NCBI GenBank assembly: GCA_025655595.1
Contig: JAHXIO010000011.1
Location: 1-64,000, forward strand
DNA from: Candidatus Thiodiazotropha sp. (ex Monitilora ramsayi)
Lineage (GTDB): Bacteria; Pseudomonadota; Gammaproteobacteria; Chromatiales; Chromatiaceae
DNA length: 64,000 nt
Direction of reading: 5' to 3'
Below the pieces are notes generated by a model. It was not told the DNA's origin and did not search any database. It saw only the letters and a program-made list of their open reading frames with translations. Shown here piece by piece: positions 16,707 through 26,188 of this stretch (the first letter of the stretch is position 1; every line of letters begins with the position of its first letter). A program made the translations under genes and the position numbers.

Positions 16707-17627
16707 ATGCATTCCATCATCCATTCATTGATACCCATCTTGAGTCTGATTCTCATTGGCCTGGTGATAAAACAGAGCCAATTTATCTCCGACACCGGCT
16801 GGTCCGGTATGGAACGGTTGACATACTATCTCCTCTTCCCGGCACTGTTGATACACACGCTGGGCAGACAACAGCTTGAGGGCATCCCCTGGGATGGGAT
16901 ACTTATTGTGGTGGTAGTGGTACTCACAGTCTCCAGTCTGATACTGATTCTCTGGTACCGTCTGCTCTCGTCATCATCCGGCCCCACCTTCACCTCAATA
17001 TTTCAGGGTGGTATTCGTTTCAATACTTATATCGCACTGGCACTCGCCCAGGCGCTATACGGTGAGCAGGGACTGGCAATGGGTGCAGTCGCTGCCGGTT
17101 TCATGATCGTTTTGATCAACCTGCTCTGTATATCGATACTGTCGATATGGGGAGAGGGAAAGCAACGGAACGTTAAAGGATTTGCCAGAGAGATCATCGG
17201 CAATCCCCTGATCATCGCCTGCGCGATCGGTTGGACATTGAACGTTACAGGCATCGGACTGCCAGGCCCGAGCAATGAAACCTTAGAGATTATCGGCAGG
17301 GCCGCTCTCCCATTTGGCTTGCTGGCAGTGGGTGCCGCCCTGAAGCCGAGGGCGATTCCGGGCCATCTTTCCCCTTCCCTGACCTCCGCACTGATTCAAT
17401 TCATTCTCAAACCTTTGCTCACCTATGCCATGCTAAGTCTGACCGGTATCAGCGGCGTTGCAGCCAGTGTACTGATCATTGCCTTTATGGTGCCAACAGC
17501 GCCATCGGCCTATATCCTTGCCCGGCAACTTGGAGGGGATGCGGAAACCATGGCATCGATCATTACGCTGCAAACGTTGCTCGCCTTCCTTGTCATGCCA
17601 CTGATCGCCTATCTGCTTCTTAGCTAG
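16707..17627 (+). CDS. AEC-family transporter (auxin efflux carrier fold)
   Basis: This 306-residue integral membrane protein has about ten spans in two halves, ending in an Ile-Ala-Tyr-Leu-Leu-Leu-Ser tail. The pattern, including the central loop and the Pro-Thr-Ala-Pro-Ser-Ala-Tyr segment in the penultimate block, is that of AEC transporters such as MdcF or malate permeases. These exchange or export organic acids. Substrate cannot be read from sequence. It begins 23 bases after the DUF523/DUF1722 gene and may be read through from it. It converges with the PstS-like gene, with only 36 bases between stops. Confidence 0.85.
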   Translation: MHSIIHSLIPILSLILIGLVIKQSQFISDTGWSGMERLTYYLLFPALLIHTLGRQQLEGIPWDGILIVVVVVLTVSSLILILWYRLLSSSSGPTFTSIFQGGIRFNTYIALALAQALYGEQGLAMGAVAAGFMIVLINLLCISILSIWGEGKQRNVKGFAREIIGNPLIIACAIGWTLNVTGIGLPGPSNETLEIIGRAALPFGLLAVGAALKPRAIPGHLSPSLTSALIQFILKPLLTYAMLSLTGISGVAASVLIIAFMVPTAPSAYILARQLGGDAETMASIITLQTLLAFLVMPLIAYLLLS

Positions 17628-17663
17628 AGAAATCTTTCCACAGGCAACGCTTGTTTTACCCAG

Positions 17664-18542
17664 TCAGTTATTGATACCTCTTGCCTCTTTCCATTGACGC
17701 TGAACATTATTATTGAGCCACACAGCCTCCAGATAGGGAACGGCCCCGTTCTTGCGGATAATCTCCCTGCCCTCCCTGCTATGGGCAAAATTGAGAAACG
17801 ACCTGACTGCCGCCAGATTGTCACTCTCTCTGTTGGTGACGATATAGAGTGGTCGGTAGAGTAGATAGTCACCCCGTTTGATGTTTTCATAGCTAGGCTC
17901 CCTGCCGTCCAGACTGACGATCTTGAAGTCCCGTTTGCGCGCGCTGCTGATGCCCGTGACGGCAATAGCGTTGGGATTCTGTTCGACCGCTTTCTCCAAC
18001 GGACCCGACGATTTGAAGCTCTCGCTTCCCGTAAATTCTATAGCCTCATCTCCGAACAACAGCTTCCTGATTGTATGCCCGACACCGGAGACCTTGCCGT
18101 TACGGACCAGCAGTTCCAAGGGTTGATCGCTCCCCCCAAGCTCAGACCAATTGGTGATTTCTCCCTTGAAGACATCCCGCAACTGTCCGATTGAGATGCT
18201 TTCGATTGGATTGGACCTGTGAACCACAACGGTCAGTGCATCCCAGGCCACCGGATTGAACTGAATCAGGGAAGTGGAGATCCTGTCAGCATCTACGCGA
18301 AAACGGCAGGAGCCGGAAAAGTCCACCTCTCGATTGGCGATTTTCCTGATTCCCTTGGTGGCACCGCCACCCTCCAGTTCGATGCGGGTACCGCTTTTCT
18401 TCTCATAAGCTGCCGCCAGCTCCGCCATAAAAGCCTTCTTGGTAATACCGCAGCCTGCCCATGAGAGGGAGATCGCAAAGCTCGGGAGAGATATGGCGCT
18501 GAGAATCATCAGCAGGAACAGAGATGTGAACTGTCGGCGCAT
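17664..18542 (-). CDS. PstS-like phosphate-binding periplasmic protein
   Basis: This 292-residue protein has a signal peptide (residues 1-23). It follows the PBP-like fold of PstS: an N-terminal Gly-Cys-Gly segment, Glu-Gly-Gly-Gly-Ala-Thr-Lys-Gly near residue 57, and a Phe-x-Gly-Glu-Ile-x-x-Trp block near residue 130. No pst permease or ATPase gene is nearby. Such orphan PstS-like proteins may act as phosphate sensors or have other anionic ligands. The spacer upstream holds a GC-rich hairpin at 18692-18706. Family assignment is good; the ligand is uncertain. Confidence 0.8.
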   Translation of the reverse strand: MRRQFTSLFLLMILSAISLPSFAISLSWAGCGITKKAFMAELAAAYEKKSGTRIELEGGGATKGIRKIANREVDFSGSCRFRVDADRISTSLIQFNPVAWDALTVVVHRSNPIESISIGQLRDVFKGEITNWSELGGSDQPLELLVRNGKVSGVGHTIRKLLFGDEAIEFTGSESFKSSGPLEKAVEQNPNAIAVTGISSARKRDFKIVSLDGREPSYENIKRGDYLLYRPLYIVTNRESDNLAAVRSFLNFAHSREGREIIRKNGAVPYLEAVWLNNNVQRQWKEARGINN

Positions 18543-18908
18543 CGATCACCTCGGGGCATTTTTTATTCAGGATCTCCTTATCGATTATGAAATCAGTCTG
18601 CCAGCAGACCGCACCATTCCGTGTAGTGTGACGAATCGTCTGAATACTAGGAAAGCCCAGGGAAATGTATATTGTGGTTAGCCTGAATCCCGGGGGGATT
18701 CCCCCCAATGAATACATTTAGGCCAGTTCCAAATAGCATGGGCAACTTTTTGAATTACCATGCAGAATGCCCAATAACCCTTACCGATGCCGTGCAGAAC
18801 TCACAGATGTAAAAGTGTGACGCTCTTCACATGGCTTCCGAGTCAAACACGGGCAATGTGGACAGTTATCCCTAACAAGTGAAGCCAAGGGGGGGGGGGA
18901 GAATCAAC
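18543..18908. other. Spacer with GC-rich hairpin and an 11-G tract
   Basis: A tight hairpin, six Gs, ATT and six Cs, lies at 18692-18706. An uninterrupted run of 11 Gs lies at 18889-18899, ten bases beyond the 3' end of the methyltransferase gene. Homopolymers of this length are prone to slippage but here lie outside any reading frame. I see no gene. Confidence 0.6.
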
Positions 18909-20192
18909 TCATTCTGTCTTTTCACCCCAGACCGCATAGACCGGATCGGCAAAAGGCATCTGTCTCGAATACTTATCCCCTGCCGGTCTCAGCAGACCCC
19001 GCAGAGACCATGTTTCAAGATTCCCATAGCCACCCGCAGCAAGAAAATATTCCAACACCAACCCCATCCGTTCGAACTCATGCAGATCCTGCCAGATATT
19101 GATTATCTTGGGCGGAAACCAGCGGTTGGAAAAAGTGATGATCAGTCGGCCTCCCGGCTTCAAAACCCGATGCGCCTCTTTGAAGATCTCCACCGGCTTG
19201 ATCAGGTACTCGACTGAAACCGTACAAATAATGGCGTCGAAACGATTCTCCTCATAGGGCAACACCGGCTGCAAGTTGAGATCATGCACCAATCGATGAT
19301 CGAGACGGGGATTGGCATCAAGCTCCTCCTGGTTCAGACCCAGCCCCGATACATGATTAAGTTCCAGTTGATCGGGAAGATGTGAGTTCCAACTCGACAT
19401 CAAATCCAACACCTCCCCTTCTGCGGGAATCAATCGATTATAGAGGGCTGCGATCTGACCACTGGCGGCACTATCAATATGGTCCGCCAGACGGGGCATC
19501 TGGTAGAAGTATGCGTCCGGCTCGTCCGACATGCGGGCAAATGGGAGATCCGACCAGAAGTCGGTCGGCTCCCCGTGCCAACGTGCTTGCATGCCCGGGC
19601 CGGCCAGGGTCGTCATCTCTGCGATATCATGACAGGCGCCTCCATGTTCCTCACCTGCCTGACGGATATTGAGTATCGTTGCCGAAAGACTCATCTCCCG
19701 ATCGGCCAGGGGATGGTTCAAATCGACACCCAGCCCCTCAATATGCTGTGTAACTCGGAATGGCGTCATGTCTTCCGGGAAGATACCTCGGACTTTCGCG
19801 ATAAACCCCTTAGGATAGAATCGCCCTGAACGGGGTTCGACAGTGCGATTATCCTGAAACGAACGGTTGAACTGATGCGGCTTGATGCTGAGGCTGTCAC
19901 TCGTACGATAGGACTCGATCAAGCCCCCCGGCATGAAATCGTGTCTGGCGACATGGCCCACACGCCGGTCAAGTACATCAGTCTCCAACTCGGGCGGAAA
20001 GATATCGCGCCAGAGATTCAGCTTCTGTGAGATCTGAGAGTCTGTATGGGTTGCGTGTTCGGAACGCCAGTGCAGATCGAAACGCATGGCGCACAGCGCC
20101 TCACGGCTGGTCATTTCAAGCCTAGAGGCGGGAGTGTCCTGGTTAGACTCTGCCAGTATCTCAGCAGGTGGAATCAACAGGCTTTCATCCAT
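18909..20192 (-). CDS. Fusion of a SlyD-like FKBP domain and a SAM-dependent methyltransferase
   Basis: The protein is 427 residues from the ATG at 20192; an upstream GTG would add five. Residues up to about 200 hold a SlyD-like prolyl isomerase segment with Val-Asp-Leu-Asn-His-Pro-Leu-Ala near the middle, the hallmark of SlyD-type FKBPs. The C-terminal half (about residues 225-400) is a class I methyltransferase with Val-Leu-Asp-Leu-Met-Ser-Ser-Trp as motif I and Glu-Ala-His-Arg-Val-Leu-Lys-Pro-Gly-Gly as the late motif. SlyD proteins act in folding and nickel handling; the methyl acceptor is unknown. The gene diverges from the CinA-like gene with about 155 bases between starts. Confidence 0.8.
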   Translation of the reverse strand: MDESLLIPPAEILAESNQDTPASRLEMTSREALCAMRFDLHWRSEHATHTDSQISQKLNLWRDIFPPELETDVLDRRVGHVARHDFMPGGLIESYRTSDSLSIKPHQFNRSFQDNRTVEPRSGRFYPKGFIAKVRGIFPEDMTPFRVTQHIEGLGVDLNHPLADREMSLSATILNIRQAGEEHGGACHDIAEMTTLAGPGMQARWHGEPTDFWSDLPFARMSDEPDAYFYQMPRLADHIDSAASGQIAALYNRLIPAEGEVLDLMSSWNSHLPDQLELNHVSGLGLNQEELDANPRLDHRLVHDLNLQPVLPYEENRFDAIICTVSVEYLIKPVEIFKEAHRVLKPGGRLIITFSNRWFPPKIINIWQDLHEFERMGLVLEYFLAAGGYGNLETWSLRGLLRPAGDKYSRQMPFADPVYAVWGEKTE

Positions 20193-20347
20193 TGTAGGGG
20201 ACCTCACAGGGATTCAGGTTCTAAACTGCAGAGATGTTATTCTGTTATTTCCAATTTTACTCGCGTGATTTCGATCGCAACAATGACAGATATGCGGTTT
20301 TATCCAACGGATGCACCCAGTTTCAATTGGGTGTGGAAGGAGTTGCC

Positions 20348-21097
20348 ATGAGTGGCGGTGAATTTGGACTGATAGTGATTGGTGATGAGATCCTCTTCGG
20401 CAGCAGAGAAGATCAGCATCAGGCCCATTTTCGTATTCTCCTCAACTCACAAGGACTGAGTCTCTCTCGCTTTTGGCTGCTACCGGATGATAAAGGAATT
20501 TTGACCTCGCACCTGCGATTCTCCATGCAGTCGGCACTCCCCACATTTGTCTGTGGCGGCATCGGCGCCACTCCGGATGATCTCACCCGTGCCTGCGCCG
20601 CAGAGGCGGCTGATCGCCCCCTGGTCCGCCACATGGAAGCGGCGGCACTGATTGAGGCACGCTTTGGTGAAGCGGCCTATCCGACCAGAATTCGCATGGC
20701 AGATCTGCCGGCGCACTGTGAATTGATTCCAAATCCTCATAACCAGATCCCGGGCTTCACCGTCTCCCATCATTTTTTTCTTCCAGGTTTCCCCGAGATG
20801 GCCTGGCCGATGGCTGACTGGGTGCTCGATCACTACTACGCGGAGACGCGGGGAGAGAGAATGGTCGAGGCTTCCCTGCAGATCATCGATACCCCTGAAA
20901 GCGCACTGGTACCGGTGATGGAGGCATTTTCAGGACGTTACCCTGGACTCAAGCTCTACAGTCTCCCGCGTATGGGCCAACGATCAGGTATCGAATTGGG
21001 TCTAAGAGGCCATGGTGAGATCGAGTCCGCACTCAAGGCATTGAAAGAAGCGCTAGAAAAGGCTGGCATCCCGCATCGGGAATCTATGGGGCAGTAA
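20348..21097 (+). CDS. CinA N-terminal / MoCF-type molybdopterin-binding domain protein
   Basis: The protein has 249 residues from the ATG at 20348, which has AAGGAG seven bases upstream; longer frames lack a ribosome site. It holds the MoCF fold of CinA and MoaB/MogA: Gly-Asp-Glu-Ile-Leu-Phe-Gly near residue 13 and Gly-Gly-Ile-Gly-Ala-Thr-Pro-Asp-Asp near residue 78. The amidohydrolase C-terminal half of full-length CinA is missing, as in the short eukaryote-like members. The role may be in nucleotide pyrophosphate hydrolysis or cofactor handling. Its 3' end overlaps the convergent peroxiredoxin gene by 14 bases. Confidence 0.85.
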   Translation: MSGGEFGLIVIGDEILFGSREDQHQAHFRILLNSQGLSLSRFWLLPDDKGILTSHLRFSMQSALPTFVCGGIGATPDDLTRACAAEAADRPLVRHMEAAALIEARFGEAAYPTRIRMADLPAHCELIPNPHNQIPGFTVSHHFFLPGFPEMAWPMADWVLDHYYAETRGERMVEASLQIIDTPESALVPVMEAFSGRYPGLKLYSLPRMGQRSGIELGLRGHGEIESALKALKEALEKAGIPHRESMGQ

Positions 21098-21611
21098 CTA
21101 AGGGTGTGAGATCAGCGATCATCTGGTCACTATGCTGCTTGGGATCCACATCCCGATAGATGCGCGCGATACGGCCCTTGGGATCGATGATAAAGCTGTG
21201 ACGCTTGGCAAACTTGATCGGACCGATCTGGAACAGGGACCCGTATTGTTTGGCCACCTCTCCATCCGCGTCGGATAGCAAGGGGAATGGTAGTTGGTAC
21301 TTCTCCGAAAATGCCTGATGACTTTCGATATCGTCGGTACTGACACCCAATAACGTCACGCCCTTCTCAACAAAATATGCATGGTCATCACGAAATTCAC
21401 AGGCCTCTTTGGTGCAACCCGGGGTATCGTCTTTCGGATAGAAATAGAGTACTACCCACCCCCCCTGGTAGGCGGACAGCCGATGGACCTCGCCATTCTG
21501 GTCCATCAACCTAAAATCGGGGGCCAATTCACCCTTACTGACATCGGCCTTTACCTGGCCGAAGGAAAACAGTCCCAATACAATGAGGAAAAAACTGGAT
21601 TGGCTCAGCAT
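21084..21611 (-). CDS. Secreted peroxiredoxin of the BCP/PrxQ type
   Basis: This 175-residue thiol peroxidase has a signal peptide (residues 1-22), so it is likely periplasmic, which is less usual for the BCP family. The peroxidatic Cys is in Asp-Asp-Thr-Pro-Gly-Cys-Thr-Lys-Glu-Ala-Cys near residue 66, with the resolving Cys five residues later, as in atypical two-Cys PrxQ. The catalytic Thr and downstream Arg positions are present. It reduces peroxides using thioredoxin-like donors. It converges on and overlaps the CinA-like gene by 14 bases. Confidence 0.9.
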   Translation of the reverse strand: MLSQSSFFLIVLGLFSFGQVKADVSKGELAPDFRLMDQNGEVHRLSAYQGGWVVLYFYPKDDTPGCTKEACEFRDDHAYFVEKGVTLLGVSTDDIESHQAFSEKYQLPFPLLSDADGEVAKQYGSLFQIGPIKFAKRHSFIIDPKGRIARIYRDVDPKQHSDQMIADLTPLVTAP

Positions 21612-21759
21612 CTATATCTCCTGAAGCAAATCTCCTAAGTCGACACGGGTCTTACGCTTGGCGGTATACCGCCTCCCCGTCATCTAGTTATCTCGGAGTG
21701 ATCATTTGACCGACAAAAACCGTCAAAGTTTGCCCTTATTGAAGACCGGGAGCAGCCGC

Positions 21760-22986
21760 TCAAGTTCCATGAGACTCTGGAATTTTGGCTGGATTGGCGA
21801 ACCTCAGCAGCAGATATCCCGCCACAGCTGAAAGAGCTGAACCCACAAGGATTCCAAGGCGATCTCCCAGGATGATCGCATCCGGTCCACCACCCTGCTC
21901 GAAGGCGAGAGATGCGATGAAAAGACTCATAGTGAAGCCCACGCCACAGAGAATGCTGGTCCCATAGAATCCCCACCAGCTCGCACCTGTGGGCAACTTG
22001 GCGAAACCCAGCCAAATGCCAATTCCACAGAAAAACAAGATACCGATCTGCTTGCCAAGGAAAAGGCCGGCAGCAATACCCAACGGTATGGGTTCCAACA
22101 GTGAATCGAAGGTAAAACCGGAGAGCGAGACCCCCGCATTGGCAAAAGCGAAAATCGGCACGATTAAGAACGCCACCCACTGATGTAACCCATGCTCTAC
22201 AGACTTCAGGGGAGATTGTGTACTGTCTTTGGGGTCTTTGAGAGGGATTATCATGCCGACAATGACCCCCGCCAAAGTGGCATGCACACCGGACTTGAGG
22301 ACTGCCACCCAGAGAATGACCCCCACCACCATATAGGCAGAGACACGGGTCACATTCATCATATTCATGCCCAACATGACCGCTACCGCCAACCCGGCTA
22401 TCAAGAGGCTGGTAAATGAGAGGTCTGCTGTGTAGAAAACAGCGATAATCAGCACCGCTCCCAAATCATCAAAAATAGCCAAAGCCATGAGGAACACCCG
22501 CAGAGAAACAGGCACCCGGTCACCCAGAAGAGCCAGGATTCCTAGAGCGAATGCGATGTCTGTGGCAGCAGGAATCGCCCATCCGTTCAAAGCCAGCGGG
22601 TCTCCCTGGTTTAGCCAGTAGTAGACTGCAGCAGGGACCACCATCCCGCCGATTGCACCAAGTCCCGGTAGAATAATCTGGTCGGGCTTCGACAACTCCC
22701 CCTCCAGAAATTCACGTTTGACTTCAAGACCGATAAGGAGGAAAAAAACCGCCATCAGACCATCATTGATCCACAGCAGGAGTACCTTATCCAGATGCAG
22801 CGCGCCGACCCGGATCTCGACTGGTGTGCTCAGCAGCGCATCATAAACCCAGCTCAGCGGTGAGTTTTCGATCAGAAGCGCCAGAACAGCCGCGATCATC
22901 AGCAGGATACCGCTGGAGGAGTCCTGTTTCATGAACTCCTCCAGCCATTCGGAAATGCCCTCACCCGATCGAGTCTGTTGCTTCAT
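21760..22986 (-). CDS. nhaA: Na+/H+ antiporter NhaA
   Basis: The protein has 408 residues if started at the ATG at 22986; a longer frame would add 22 poorly conserved residues. It shows the NhaA core: Leu-Leu-Ile-Gly-Leu-Glu-Val-Lys-Arg-Glu, then Gly-Trp-Ala-Ile-Pro-Ala-Ala-Thr-Asp-Ile-Ala-Phe-Ala-Leu-Gly, and Ile-Phe-Asp-Asp-Leu with the paired Asp residues that bind and exchange sodium and protons. About 12 spans are predicted. It exports sodium at alkaline pH, using the proton gradient. It stands alone between two long spacers. Confidence 0.93.
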   Translation of the reverse strand: MKQQTRSGEGISEWLEEFMKQDSSSGILLMIAAVLALLIENSPLSWVYDALLSTPVEIRVGALHLDKVLLLWINDGLMAVFFLLIGLEVKREFLEGELSKPDQIILPGLGAIGGMVVPAAVYYWLNQGDPLALNGWAIPAATDIAFALGILALLGDRVPVSLRVFLMALAIFDDLGAVLIIAVFYTADLSFTSLLIAGLAVAVMLGMNMMNVTRVSAYMVVGVILWVAVLKSGVHATLAGVIVGMIIPLKDPKDSTQSPLKSVEHGLHQWVAFLIVPIFAFANAGVSLSGFTFDSLLEPIPLGIAAGLFLGKQIGILFFCGIGIWLGFAKLPTGASWWGFYGTSILCGVGFTMSLFIASLAFEQGGGPDAIILGDRLGILVGSALSAVAGYLLLRFANPAKIPESHGT

Positions 22987-23830
22987 GCTATGGTTACCGT
23001 CTTGACGAAAGTGGAAAGTTATATCTACGCCAGGAATGTCCCAGCTGCTCAAGCAGGCTATTCTGCCAAACTGTCGAACGTTGTTACAGCAAAACTCGAC
23101 AAGATCCCTAACAAACGACCGCCACTGCTCTCGATCATTTCAGGGTGCCGTGTTTCTCCATGGCAAACTCAATTGTCGTGGGAGCGAAGTGTAGAACAGT
23201 ACTTCTGGAGCACCTTGATATCTGCACGCAGTGTTACCTTCGCGTCTGTCAGTTAATCTAACCCGCCTAATCACGCCTGACTTTCCAAGCCACCTGCGAC
23301 TTAAATCCAAAGAAACTCCTACGAATCGCTCCTGCCAATCAGACAGTTGCGATTCAATTCAGCCACCCAACCCGGGCGTCTCCCGATGCCTAAAAACCTC
23401 GTGATCCGCAAGTACTCCCCCGATTAGCACATTTATGAGAGGTGAATATCTCCTTTATATCAAACAGGCGCAGTCAAACTGAACAGAGTATCAACGGGCT
23501 TCTCCACGAATGTAGCACGGTAGGCCACTGCAGATTCCACACCTGTGGCTAAATGAACTGAACCAGATACTAAAGAATCCGGCTGCAGATCATTAAATTA
23601 ATTACTTTGCGGTAGTCATCAATTATGTATTGCATTGAGATTATCTTATCGGATATTAGTATGAACGCGTTTGTAGTATTCCAGTGAAGGAGCAACCCAC
23701 TATCCACTCCGAGGACGAATAAACCATTAAAATTTTCCTGTTTCTCGATTACTCTCCACATATCCATGTTCAATTGCCAAGACGCGCTACACTATAGTGT
23801 GTTGAGCAATATAACCATGAGGACGAAGAT
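22987..23830. other. Long spacer between nhaA and the tautomerase gene
   Basis: No convincing gene is seen. The left part must hold the nhaA promoter. From about 23560 it turns A/T-rich. A perfect 12-base palindrome, ACACTATAGTGT, at 23789-23800 lies about 30 bases before the tautomerase start and overlaps a possible -10 box, so it may be an operator. Confidence 0.5.
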
Positions 23831-24037
23831 ATGCCCTACATCAACATCAAGGTCACACGCGAGGGCGTAACCAAGAGCCAGAAACAGGAATTAATCACGG
23901 GAGCCACCCAACTGCTTGTCGATGTTCTGGGTAAAGACCCTTCTACAACTGTCGTTGTGATTGATGAAGTGGACACCGACAACTGGGGTTTCGCAGGTGA
24001 GCAAATCACCGAACGGCGTCGCAGGAACAGACCATGA
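23831..24037 (+). CDS. 4-oxalocrotonate tautomerase-family protein
   Basis: This 68-residue protein of the tautomerase superfamily begins Met-Pro-Tyr-Ile-Asn-Ile-Lys-Val, so the N-terminal Pro acts as catalytic base after Met removal. Arginines near position 10 and in the Arg-rich C-terminus are usual partners. The family acts on keto-enol isomers in aromatic degradation, but many small members have unknown substrates. AGGA lies before the start. No aromatic pathway genes are adjacent. A palindrome sits in the promoter region. Confidence 0.88.
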   Translation: MPYINIKVTREGVTKSQKQELITGATQLLVDVLGKDPSTTVVVIDEVDTDNWGFAGEQITERRRRNRP

Positions 24038-24095
24038 TACGGTTTTTACAAGGGTATCAGTCAATATGACATACTGATGCTATACAGTATTTATC

Positions 24096-24950
24096 ATGAG
24101 TAAAGTTGCATTTATCTCAGATATTCATGGCAACATCGAAGCGCTTGATGCGGTTCTTGACGATCTCACAATCAAAGGAGTGGACAGAATAATTTGCCTG
24201 GGTGACATCGCATCTTATAACGCTGACCAGGATCGCTGCATGGAACGCATTCACGAATCTCATATTGACTGGATCGCGGGCAATCATGATCTTATGGCCG
24301 CCGGGATACTCTCCCCATTATCTTGTAGTGAAAGCGCCTTCTATTCCGCAACCAAATCCAGAAAATCCCTAAAACCGAAGTGGCGCGACATCATCCAAAG
24401 CCTGCCACTAATGATTACAAACGATCTATTCTGTGCATTTCACGCGACACCGGAAAACATTACCGAGTATCTAACCAGAGAGAAAAGGCTATTCCGTACG
24501 ATAGAAATCATAAAGACACAGAAACTACCTAATATTGCGTTTTTTGGCCATACTCATCAATCTCTCGTCACAACCCTTCAAGACGGTCGTCTGGTCAAAT
24601 TTACTGAAGACTATATCACCCTGGATGCTGAAGCTATTTCACTAGTGAATGTTGGCACTGTTGGCGAACAGAGAGGTGAGGATAAATCAGCCAATTACAC
24701 GATATTTGATACCGGCACACTTGAGATTTTCAACCATAAAGTTCCCTATAACCACGCCATAAGCCTGAGAAAATCCATCGATAATAAATTCCGGCTCGAT
24801 CAGAACAGCAAAATAAGTGTAATCATAAACAAATTTCGCCAAAAATTCCTTTTCATACGACACAGGTTTTTTCCACGCAATATAGATGATCCGTCATTAC
24901 CGGGTATTATAAAACGAAGTAGCAATGAAGTTTCCCGATCCATAATTTAA
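24096..24950 (+). CDS. Calcineurin-like metallophosphoesterase
   Basis: This 284-residue protein has the full binuclear metal set: Asp-x-His in Ile-Ser-Asp-Ile-His-Gly-Asn (residues 7-13), Gly-Asp near residue 37, Gly-Asn-His-Asp near residue 62 and Gly-His-Thr-His near residue 152. It resembles the YfcE/ApaH-like group and is probably cytosolic. The C-terminal ~60 residues are basic and family-atypical. It is clearly richer in A/T than genes to the left. Its stop TAA lies within a TTAA tetranucleotide shared with the convergent ATP-grasp gene. Confidence 0.85.
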   Translation: MSKVAFISDIHGNIEALDAVLDDLTIKGVDRIICLGDIASYNADQDRCMERIHESHIDWIAGNHDLMAAGILSPLSCSESAFYSATKSRKSLKPKWRDIIQSLPLMITNDLFCAFHATPENITEYLTREKRLFRTIEIIKTQKLPNIAFFGHTHQSLVTTLQDGRLVKFTEDYITLDAEAISLVNVGTVGEQRGEDKSANYTIFDTGTLEIFNHKVPYNHAISLRKSIDNKFRLDQNSKISVIINKFRQKFLFIRHRFFPRNIDDPSLPGIIKRSSNEVSRSII

Positions 24951-26188
24951 ATAGCACCACCATGAGTCCTTTCATATTTTAAATGTCTGAGGAACTTTTT
25001 AAGGTATTGTTTACAACTTCTGTAGAATGCAACGAGAAACGGCATCGGATCATTCCAAACAAAAACAGAATAAATTTTTGGCTTCCCAATCAAAGAGCGT
25101 ATCCACTGTATTGTTGTAAGCTGTTTTGTAGGTCGGTAGTCTTTTATGAATGAGCGCAAATCTATTGCAAGATTCAACCAATGCAGCCCGCTTTGGTAGT
25201 CGTTTATTGGCTGCACAGGTAAACCACAGAGATCTCTATATGAAATCAATGCCAGGTTAATTCCTGCTTTTGCGCCAAGATAATCCCATAAATTGAAACG
25301 CAGATTGATTTCGAGCACATAAAAACGATCATTGTGAGTATCTTTTTTGAAATCTATTTTTATAACACCGGTTATCTTCAGAGCATCAACCACTTCCATA
25401 CCAAGAGATTTCACTCGATCATTTTTTATTAACTTTATGTAACTACTTTCTCCTCCGACTGACGGATAAGTACGTATTTTTTTTCCTACAAAAGCACCAA
25501 GAGACTCTCCCGACTGTGACACGTAGGCATGAAAAGAATAGATCTCGCCCTCGTCACCGGGTATATATTCCTGAACTATAAACTTATCCGTAAAATCACG
25601 GATACCGCTCAATGCTCTTGCACATTCACCGCCATCATTCGCCAACAATACCTTTTGCGGCATGTTACTTGTATCTCTCACAATATCTGATTCAAACCAT
25701 CCTATATGAGAGTCTGGCTTAAAGACACAGGGAAACCCAATTTCCGCATCTATGGTTATACAGTCTAGCGAATCACTAGAAATCAGACTTTTAGGAATCG
25801 GCAAACCATATCTTTGTGCTGCTCGTATGAAGTCATATTTATGATAGCAAGCTTCCAATATCTCTTGATTAGGTACAGAAAACCGGTAGTAATGAGAAAG
25901 TATCTCGTGATGCTCTACGAGAAACAGCAGTACTGCGTCATCCCCATAATAGAGCACCGGCTTGTCTTTTAGGCCTTTACTAATCTCGATGAGAGAGTGT
26001 AGAAAATGGTCAGAATCTGATTTCAGACCCTCCATGGTTATCCCGGCATTTTTAAAATAACGTGAATAGATACATATATCATCATGTGAGCGCGGAATGA
26101 CAAGCAATGGAATCCCATAACCACCCAACTGCCGTAAAAGCGAAAGCCCCCCTATGACAACTGCGGTTGTTGTGTAGCTTGCATTCAT
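24947..26188 (-). CDS. ATP-grasp ligase-like protein
   Basis: The protein has 413 residues. An N-terminal Rossmann-like segment with Val-Ile-Gly-Gly-Leu-Ser-Leu-Leu-Arg is followed by an ATP-grasp core (about residues 115-320) with Phe-Lys-Pro-Asp-Ser, Val-Gln-Glu-Tyr-Ile-Pro-Gly and the metal-binding Val-Leu-Glu-Ile-Asn-Leu-Arg-Phe. It is probably a carboxylate-amine ligase of the kind seen in polysaccharide or peptide tailoring clusters. The basic C-terminal region (about 330-413) is not recognised. The gene is A/T-rich and, with the metallophosphoesterase it converges on, may be acquired. The substrate is unknown. Confidence 0.8.
   Translation of the reverse strand: MNASYTTTAVVIGGLSLLRQLGGYGIPLLVIPRSHDDICIYSRYFKNAGITMEGLKSDSDHFLHSLIEISKGLKDKPVLYYGDDAVLLFLVEHHEILSHYYRFSVPNQEILEACYHKYDFIRAAQRYGLPIPKSLISSDSLDCITIDAEIGFPCVFKPDSHIGWFESDIVRDTSNMPQKVLLANDGGECARALSGIRDFTDKFIVQEYIPGDEGEIYSFHAYVSQSGESLGAFVGKKIRTYPSVGGESSYIKLIKNDRVKSLGMEVVDALKITGVIKIDFKKDTHNDRFYVLEINLRFNLWDYLGAKAGINLALISYRDLCGLPVQPINDYQSGLHWLNLAIDLRSFIKDYRPTKQLTTIQWIRSLIGKPKIYSVFVWNDPMPFLVAFYRSCKQYLKKFLRHLKYERTHGGAI

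Noticed and set aside
23570..23773. Reverse-strand 67-codon A/T-rich frame
   Set aside because: Composition follows the A/T-rich spacer and there is no ribosome site.
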